A DNA stretch of 64,000 nucleotides from Tipula vernalis (Eukaryota; Arthropoda; Insecta; Diptera; Tipulidae): contig OY282559.1 in NCBI GenBank assembly GCA_958295665.1, positions 135,573,241 through 135,637,240 of the forward strand. The letters run 5' to 3'. The translations under genes and the position numbers were made by a program. Under the pieces are notes generated by a model. The model saw only the letters and a program-made list of their open reading frames with translations, ran no database searches and had not been told where the DNA came from. Positions 58,975 to 64,000 of the stretch are shown in pieces (the stretch's first letter is position 1; each line of letters begins with the position of its first letter).

Positions 58975-59260
58975 ACGTGTCACAACGTGGTTTTGGGCTA
59001 ATTCGTATGCCAGGTGGCAGATCCTCTTGACGTACAGTTTCCAAAAATTTTAATTTCTCCACCTTGACCACAGAAACAGGTTTGGGGGGAAAAATCCAAA
59101 TCAGACAAGCCTTTTTCGAGATACCATGGGTACAAACAGAAATCCAAAGAGACGGACGTATACAATTTTGTGTTTTGCTCAGGAGTTTGGACCAATATTT
59201 GATAGGATTTCAATAACTTTAGCCCTTTTTGGCCGAAATTAATTTGGCATTTGTCTTTAC
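58975..59260 (-). repeat. Dispersed repeat shared with 20.2-20.4 kb
   Basis: On the minus strand: GTTTGGACCAATATTTGAT-like lead (inverse of CAAACTCC region), CCGTCTCTTTGGATTTCTG, then GTACCCATGGTATCTCGAAA, matching 20,355-20,415 (CCGTCCGTCTGTCTGGATGT, GTACCCATGGTATCTCGAAA). 59,060-59,090 (CCTTGACCACAGAAACAGG) also resembles 21,860-21,880. It behaves as a repeat family of unknown class. The minus-strand ORF here is not a gene. Confidence 0.6.
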
Positions 59261-59798
59261 ACTACTTATTATCCTCATCGGTTCCGCAATTAAATACTTG
59301 CTATACTATACGAATCGATTGTGATTAATAAATTGTCACTAGATGGTAAGGGTTCTAGAAGTAGGATCTTAAATGACTCCAAGTCTTTCGTGGTAATTCA
59401 TCCAAAAACAATGGATCAATTTACATGGATAAAAAACACATCGGGATCACACTTTATATAATAAGAGACTATTTATCTCACCCAGTTTGATCTCAAATCT
59501 TTTATAATGCATAATGTTTTCGGCCCTCTTGTGCTGCCAATTCAGCATCCGATTTAATTTCGTCTCATATTCCTGCTACCGCAGGAATATTATCTGTCGG
59601 TATTTTGGGATGCGCAGGATTCGCCCGTTTTGCTAACCCTCATACCCTCTGTAGAGGAATTGTCAGTGACCCCCGTCTGGCCGGGCTGCCGACATCCTCC
59701 TCAATCAGTACTCCAGCTCCTTTACTTATGTGCCCCTCCTCATCTTCCAAGTGAATCCTTGCCAGACCGAGGTCGCCGGATTCACTCTCCCCCTACCC
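59261..59798. other. Probable 3' extension of the minus-strand LINE, decayed
   Basis: 59,600-59,798 is GC-richer and in minus-strand frames gives ANPAHPKIPTDNIPAVAGI-like text with many stops. Nothing is assignable. 59,261-59,500 is AT-rich with no feature seen. Confidence 0.35.
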
Positions 59799-60899
59799 TC
59801 ATCTTCTCCCCCGCATGCTACTGGTAACCCCTTCAGGCCTAGGCGGGTTGCCACCATCCTCCGGTTGGCCTCCCGTACGCGCTTCCGCCCCATCCTTTTT
59901 ATAAACGTTGAGAGTAATTGACCCGAAACCGAAGTCAATTACTCCATTCGTTTTGTGCAAGAGGGCAAGGGACTCCTTATTTATTACCATATTTGATCAT
60001 TTCGAGCCCCCCTTCTCCTCCTCCAGCTTGACGATCTTCCAATTTCCGGTCGGAAGATTCGGGTTACTGGCCTGAATATTTTTCAAAGCCTCGTCAGGGC
60101 TAGCCGGTTCGGATGGCAGCCAGACACGTGCCTTCAGCCTGCCGAAACTTTCCTCCCAGCTTACTGCCGCTAGCTTTGCGCCTGGCCACACCTCCCCTAC
60201 TTTGGCTATAGCATTTTTATATAGATCCACAGATCTAGAGCCCGAGCATGCAGTCATATTCACACGCCCTTGATAAAATTTCGCATCTCTGCAGGATGGC
60301 GGTGGTCCTGGATTTTCTCCCAGGACCTTTAAAAAGACGAGGTTGCGTGCATTATACACCAACCTTCATTTTTCCGCCGTGATGCTCCCATCTTCTTGAC
60401 TTTTGTCAATTACGGCTAGCATTAACACATGCTTCCTCAGGACATCGCTGAACAGCTTTGTCCCCAAGTTTGAGCTCGGCTTCGTGTCAGTCAGTAACTT
60501 GGCCCGCTTGCTGTCGACTACTTCCACCTCGTCCTGGGACCGCTGTCTTTTCGATATATGGTTCCTTTCCGAGCTTCCGCAGCACATAGTGCTCCTTGGC
60601 CAAGCTATTGATGTTTTCTGTTCTTCCGTGAGCTGCCCCTCGTGGGTCGCAGCCCACTTCTCGAGAATTCTAAATGCCGAGCGGCGATTTCTGTACCGCC
60701 TTTTTGCCGGAGGAATGTCTCTCGGCCCACTCCCATTTGCTGCGTGGGTACCGCTAACTCCCCGGATTGGTGCCCTAGAGTCAACCAGCTTTGCAAACTT
60801 AGGGACCCCACCCGTCTGGTTCGAGGTATCTCCCTTCGGTGATACCGGCTTTTGAAGAGAGCCGGTGCCCTTGATTTTCTTATTGTTTGATCTGTTCAT
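59799..60899 (-). pseudogene. LINE ORF1, two in-frame stops
   Basis: ATG at 60,899 (MNRSNNKKIKGTGS). One frame runs to 59,799 with only two in-frame TGA codons (60,366-60,368 and 59,997-59,999). The first sits where relatives have Trp (after GSITAEK), consistent with TGG to TGA. The N-terminal half is basic and Ser/Pro-rich. The C-terminal half (about residues 165-340) matches the DUF4780-like domain of LOA/I-group LINE ORF1: LMLAVIDKSQEDGSITAEK, GRVNMTACSGSRSVDLYKNA, RLKARVWLPSEPASP, PNLPTGNWKIVKLEEEKG, LLHKTNGVIDFGFGSITLNV. ORF1 of such LINEs binds RNA. It points away from the plus-strand LINE copy. Confidence 0.85.
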
Positions 60900-61344
60900 T
60901 ATGATTCAAACGAGTATCGGAGAAATAAAGGTTTGCCTGCACAGAGATTCGTATACGCAGGTAAGGCTAATTACAACTGGAGCTCGCCAGGTATCCAGAG
61001 GGCTCCGTTCATGACTGGGCTTTGTTAAATGGGCAGCCAGCCTGGCAGATCGTCAGCACGGGTCGCTTTACACCCTAATCCGGCCCATAGCCATGCAAGT
61101 GCATGGATTAATTTTGAATGTGGGGTATCAGATAACGATTAGGTGGTCAGGTATGAAGTTGTTGGGGGTGAATCAAGTTGGTACTTGTAGCCAGCTCCCT
61201 AACTTGCAACTTCCACAAGTGCTCTGTTACTTCTACGTGGTGACCGCTGGTAACTAGATTGTTGATTCTTTTGCTTCTAGGCCAAAACATGGCGCTGAAG
61301 GAGTCAACCTAAAACTAATCGCTGGGCTGGGAGTTATTCGTACC
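60900..61344. other. Intergenic region between two head-to-head LINE pieces
   Basis: 60,900-61,020 is the 5' untranslated region of the minus-strand ORF1. The rest probably contains LINE 5' sequence of the plus copy. No ORF. Confidence 0.45.
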
Positions 61345-61640
61345 GTGCCGATAATCGACCAGACTGGGGGCCCACCCTCCAACCCTGAGTTGCCAACGCA
61401 CAACTGGAAAGTTGCCAAGCTCGAGGAGGCAAAAGCTGACTATAGGTCAGCTGTTATCATCTCAAGCAGGGAGTCACTGACTGCACTGGAAAAAACCAAC
61501 GGTTTAATCAACTATGGTTTCAGTGCAGTTACACTCAAGATGTACAATTAGGACGCGGACAAGCCGGAGGCTCCGAAGTCTGCTTCAGACACTACCGCTT
61601 AGGGATGACTCTGATATTACTGTGGTGGAGAAGAAGCTGT
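61345..61640 (+). pseudogene. LINE ORF1 C-terminal piece
   Basis: NPELPTHNWKVAKLEEAKAD and SRESLTALEKTNGLINYGFS are the end of the DUF4780-like domain. A stop is at 61,549, then an acidic tail (DADKPEAPKSASDTTA). Confidence 0.8.
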
Positions 61641-61649
61641 AGAGATAAC

Positions 61650-62356
61650 ACTGACATTTCTGCAAGCCAACCTTCACAATTCGAAGGCAGCGTTAACTGC
61701 TCTAATTTTCAAAATTGGGAAAGAAGCGACAGATGCCATCTTGATCCAGGAACCTTAGGTCACTGAAGACCAGCTGCTTGGGATCAAGACGCCCTATTAT
61801 AGATAAGGGCCTGCGAAAAAAAAGGTAAGGTTCGGTCGTACATTCTCATTAAAAATAACATAAATTGTTTTCTGCTATCAAATTTTAATAATTGAGATGT
61901 AGCAGCGGCCAGCATTGAGTCGATAAACGAAACCTCTGGCTAGTATCAGCTTACCTAGCTCATGATAAAGTGGATACTCCACCAATCATTTTAGGTAAGC
62001 TAATCTTGGAGGCTCAGAAGCTCGAGGTTAGAGTCATCCTGGGGAGTGATGCAAATGCTCATCACACGATCTGTGGAAGTACGGACACAAATAAACGAGG
62101 TGAGTTATTCCTTGATTACATTTTAAATACTAACCTTGATATATGTAACGTAGGCATCGAGCCGACCATTATCACTGGTAATAGACAGGAGGTATTGGAT
62201 ATAGGCTCTCTTGTTTCAAGCTTTTTGACGATTTGTCTATTAAAATGGAGAGTGCCGGAGGACCTCTCCTTTTCTGATCATTGTTATCTTCAATTTGAAG
62301 TGGATTTGGCTTCTTCAAAAAGTGCAATCTACAGAAAGAGGAGGAAAACCAACTGA
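61650..62356 (+). pseudogene. LINE ORF2 endonuclease domain
   Basis: LTFLQANLHNSKAALTALIF starts the apurinic-type endonuclease, with QANL carrying the conserved Asn. AILIQEP has the conserved Glu. After a damaged stretch (61,740-61,970) the frame gives VILGSDANAHHTICGSTDTN (metal-binding Asp/Asn) and ELFLDYILNTNLDICNVGIE, then RQEVLDIGS and SFSDHCYLQFEVD (catalytic SDH). The enzyme would nick target DNA to prime reverse transcription. Confidence 0.85.
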
Positions 62357-62859
62357 GATACATTTAGAAGTATTCTGGGTAATTCACTACCAGTTCCGGT
62401 CCCAAAACGTCCAAAAACTGCGCAAGAGCTCGATGGCTCGTTGAAGTAACATTCTGAAAAGGGTAAAGAAAGCTACGGCAGCGCTATACTCTTGCAAAAA
62501 TGCCATTGGAATGGATAGGGGCTGGAGCCCCGCATCGGTCATTGGCTTTATACTGCAGTAGTCAGACCCTTACTCTTGTATGTCACAACTGTCAACCAAA
62601 AGCTGTTGACAAAAGTTCAGAGAACAATCCCTCTGTGGATCAGTCGTGCACTGAAGAGTACATCTACTCAGGCACGGGGGACTATGCTATTTTTAACTCC
62701 TGTAGATATCTTGGGGAAACAGTTGGCAGCTTATACTGCCATACGACTGAAATCCATTTCAATGTGAACCTGCAACAATACAGAGCGCTCATCCATTTTG
62801 TGCAACAAAATTCCCAATACCACCGACTATACTGTCACGTCACAATCTTTTGATACAAA
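62357..62859 (+). pseudogene. LINE ORF2 after RT deletion: thumb-like remnant
   Basis: GWSPASVIGFILQ and the following text (62,510-62,720) correspond to the region after the RT palm (normally GLKP..V.WLY.AVVRPIL.Y). RT catalytic motifs are absent, so the core RT was deleted at about 62,400-62,460. Confidence 0.6.
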
Positions 62860-63270
62860 GTTCTGGACTAGGATCCCACCCACATGTTACAGTTTTGGAA
62901 CCAGGAGTTATTAACTTCTTCACTGATGATTTAAAACAGGACTGGAAAATCAGAACTGGGGTGTTCTGCGAGGAACTTCAGTTAAATCTCTCCTTCCAGC
63001 TCCTCGACTACTGTATCATTTTTCAAGTTGAAATAACTGCCATAAAGGAAGTCGTAGACTGGTTGAGGTATAATGTAATCTCAGTTTGTGATATTCGCGG
63101 ACAGTCAGGCTGCCATTAAAGCGTTTCAATCACACCTCCTCAAGTCGAAAGTAGTCCAGAACTGGCTCTCAGCTCTTAACGAGATGGCAGATCAGTTCAA
63201 CAACCACATTTGATGGATGCCACGACATTTCATAAGTACAGGGAATATAACCGCCGATGAACTGGCTCGA
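62860..63270 (+). pseudogene. LINE ORF2 RNase H domain
   Basis: FFTDDLKQDWKIRTGVFCEE, LNLSFQLLDYCIIFQVEITA and IKEVVDWLRYNVISV match LINE RNase H, with the first Asp in TDD and the conserved Glu in QVEITAIKE. After a frameshift, RGQSGCH/SDSQAAIKAF-type text and NITADELARRGT finish the domain. Confidence 0.82.
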
Positions 63271-63789
63271 CGTGGTACAACGGCGGTATGTGAACTGCTG
63301 CTTCAGGAAGAAGCTAGCAAGCTGACGAATGACAGATGGCCAAGTATCACTTCATGCATAATAACTCGGCAGGTCTGGCCAAAGTTGGATTTGGCGAAAT
63401 CCAAACAGATGATCTCACTTCAGCGAAGCCAGATAATTGTTGTTTTTGGAGCAATTACGGGGCACTGTCTCATAGAGAGGCATGCGAGTATACTTGGTGT
63501 CTTATCACATGACTGTCGTAGTTGCGAGGACGAAGAGGAGGAAGATACAGTACTTCATCTTCTTTGCACCTGCCCACGTCTGGCACGAAACAGACTAAAG
63601 TTTCTAGGGGCACCCCTTTTCAAGGACCTGACGGACCTCTATAGGATGGACGTAAGGAGTACCCAGCTCTTTGTTAACTGCTCAAAGTTGTTCCAATGGG
63701 TTGGAGGAAACAATTATTCGTGGTATGGCTACGGACCATTTTTGTGTCTATGCCAGGTCGTAGTGAACCGCCACCTAAACCTAACCTAA
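63217..63789 (+). pseudogene. LINE ORF2 C-terminal region
   Basis: An open frame of 190 codons with ADELARRGT, AITGHCLIERHASILGVLSH, CRSCEDEEEEDTVLHLLCTC (Cys/His cluster) and PRLARNRLKFLGAP, typical of the tail of ORF2 in RNase H-containing LINEs such as LOA and I. It is the longest unbroken coding stretch of this element. Confidence 0.85.
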
Positions 63790-63796
63790 CCTTACC
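63774..63796 (+). repeat. CCTAA-rich tail
   Basis: Four imperfect CCTAA(A) units follow the ORF2 stop region. Probably the LINE 3' tail. It also resembles the insect telomere repeat complement. Confidence 0.7.
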
Positions 63797-64000
63797 TGTT
63801 GGAATTCTGCGACAGCTACCTTGTGGCGGACGACCTAGTCTGCGTGTGTGGTCTTGACACGGGCAGATGGCCTGCTGTGACAATGTGGTGGAGCACTGAC
63901 AAAGTGTAATTGGGCTCTGGTGTGAGTGAAGGGAATTGTTTAAGCAAAGTGCTCTAACCGTTTTTGACTGAATAATGGATCGGGGTCGGTGTGTCGATGC
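63797..64000. other. Window edge, nothing recognised
   Basis: GC-richer than most of the window, with no ORF or terminus identified. Confidence 0.4.

Larger units (their letters stand above)
61300..63796 (+). mobile_element. LINE (LOA/I-like with RNase H), internally deleted
   Basis: In order on the plus strand: the end of ORF1, endonuclease, a large deletion removing nearly all reverse transcriptase, RNase H, a C-terminal Cys/His-like region, then a CCTAA-rich tail. The family is close to the minus-strand ORF1 at 59.8-60.9 kb: both share the ESLTALEKTNG/ESLALLHKTNG and YGFS/FGFG motifs. Stops and frameshifts throughout. Confidence 0.82.

Noticed and set aside
63674..63883. Minus-strand ORF near the window edge
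   Set aside because: Overlaps the LINE ORF2 tail on the other strand and resembles nothing known.
1..64000. tRNA or rRNA genes
   Set aside because: I looked for B-box-like GGTTCGANTCC words and conserved rRNA stretches by eye and saw none convincing. A tRNAscan-SE and Infernal run would settle it.

Overview
The window is eukaryotic, strongly AT-rich and made almost entirely of repeats. No intact host gene, rRNA or tRNA was found. The element families point to an insect, most likely a fly (Diptera): an errantivirus-type Ty3/gypsy element with an envelope remnant, a CsRn1-like gypsy, BEL/Pao, LINEs with an ORF1 domain like DUF4780 and a terminal RNase H, a mellifera/cecropia-type mariner, Tc1, and foldback elements built from satellite-like repeats. 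The density of old, nested and broken copies suggests pericentromeric heterochromatin or a similar transposon trap. That setting is inferred.

Layout. 0.3-1.6 kb: a ~146-bp tandem repeat with an orientation switch. 3.7-4.5 kb: a diverged ~210-280-bp repeat. 5.15-9.57 kb: a very large foldback element whose arms are arrays of a ~108-bp unit, with a unique core holding a small minus-strand ORF. 9.64-13.22 kb: a second foldback made of the same unit, but bounded by hAT-type ends (CAGAGTTTAAA) and an 8-bp target-site duplication, inserted in a duplicated piece of the first element's stem. 15.1-16.9 kb: a third, decayed foldback of this unit. 20.2-21.9 kb: a foldback carrying the 146-bp repeat again.

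23.05-36.66 kb is one Tc1 element blown apart by two LTR retrotransposons. A gypsy/errantivirus-type provirus (23,417-33,506, 4-bp duplication CCGG) sits in the transposase catalytic region. A 5'-truncated CsRn1-like gypsy (34,080-36,044) sits in the N-terminal part. The provirus carries a 5.5-kb nested block of 180-bp repeats, another gypsy pol fragment split by a TA-flanked element, a palindromic piggyBac-type MITE and a LINE reverse-transcriptase fragment. A mariner 5' half abuts the Tc1 at 36.66 kb. 39.83-43.90 kb is bounded by Transib-like inverted termini and a 5-bp duplication, and holds a gypsy gag/protease pseudogene and a mariner 3' half. 44.0-46.0 kb is a second copy of the hAT-type foldback, hit by an internally deleted mariner-like element and cut off by a 1.2-kb LTR (45,989-47,209). 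48.8-52.9 kb contains BEL/Pao and gypsy-type gag remnants, followed by simple repeats. 56.7-57.6 kb is a pogo-like element containing a palindrome. 57.9-58.9 kb is A/C-rich low-complexity sequence. 59.8-63.8 kb holds two related LINE fragments arranged head to head.

The coding pieces do not form a working pathway. They are independent mobile elements, nearly all broken by stops, frameshifts, deletions or nested insertions. Two things stand out. The 108-bp unit has been carried by at least two structurally different foldback elements. Every recognisable LTR-element fragment lies on the plus strand.
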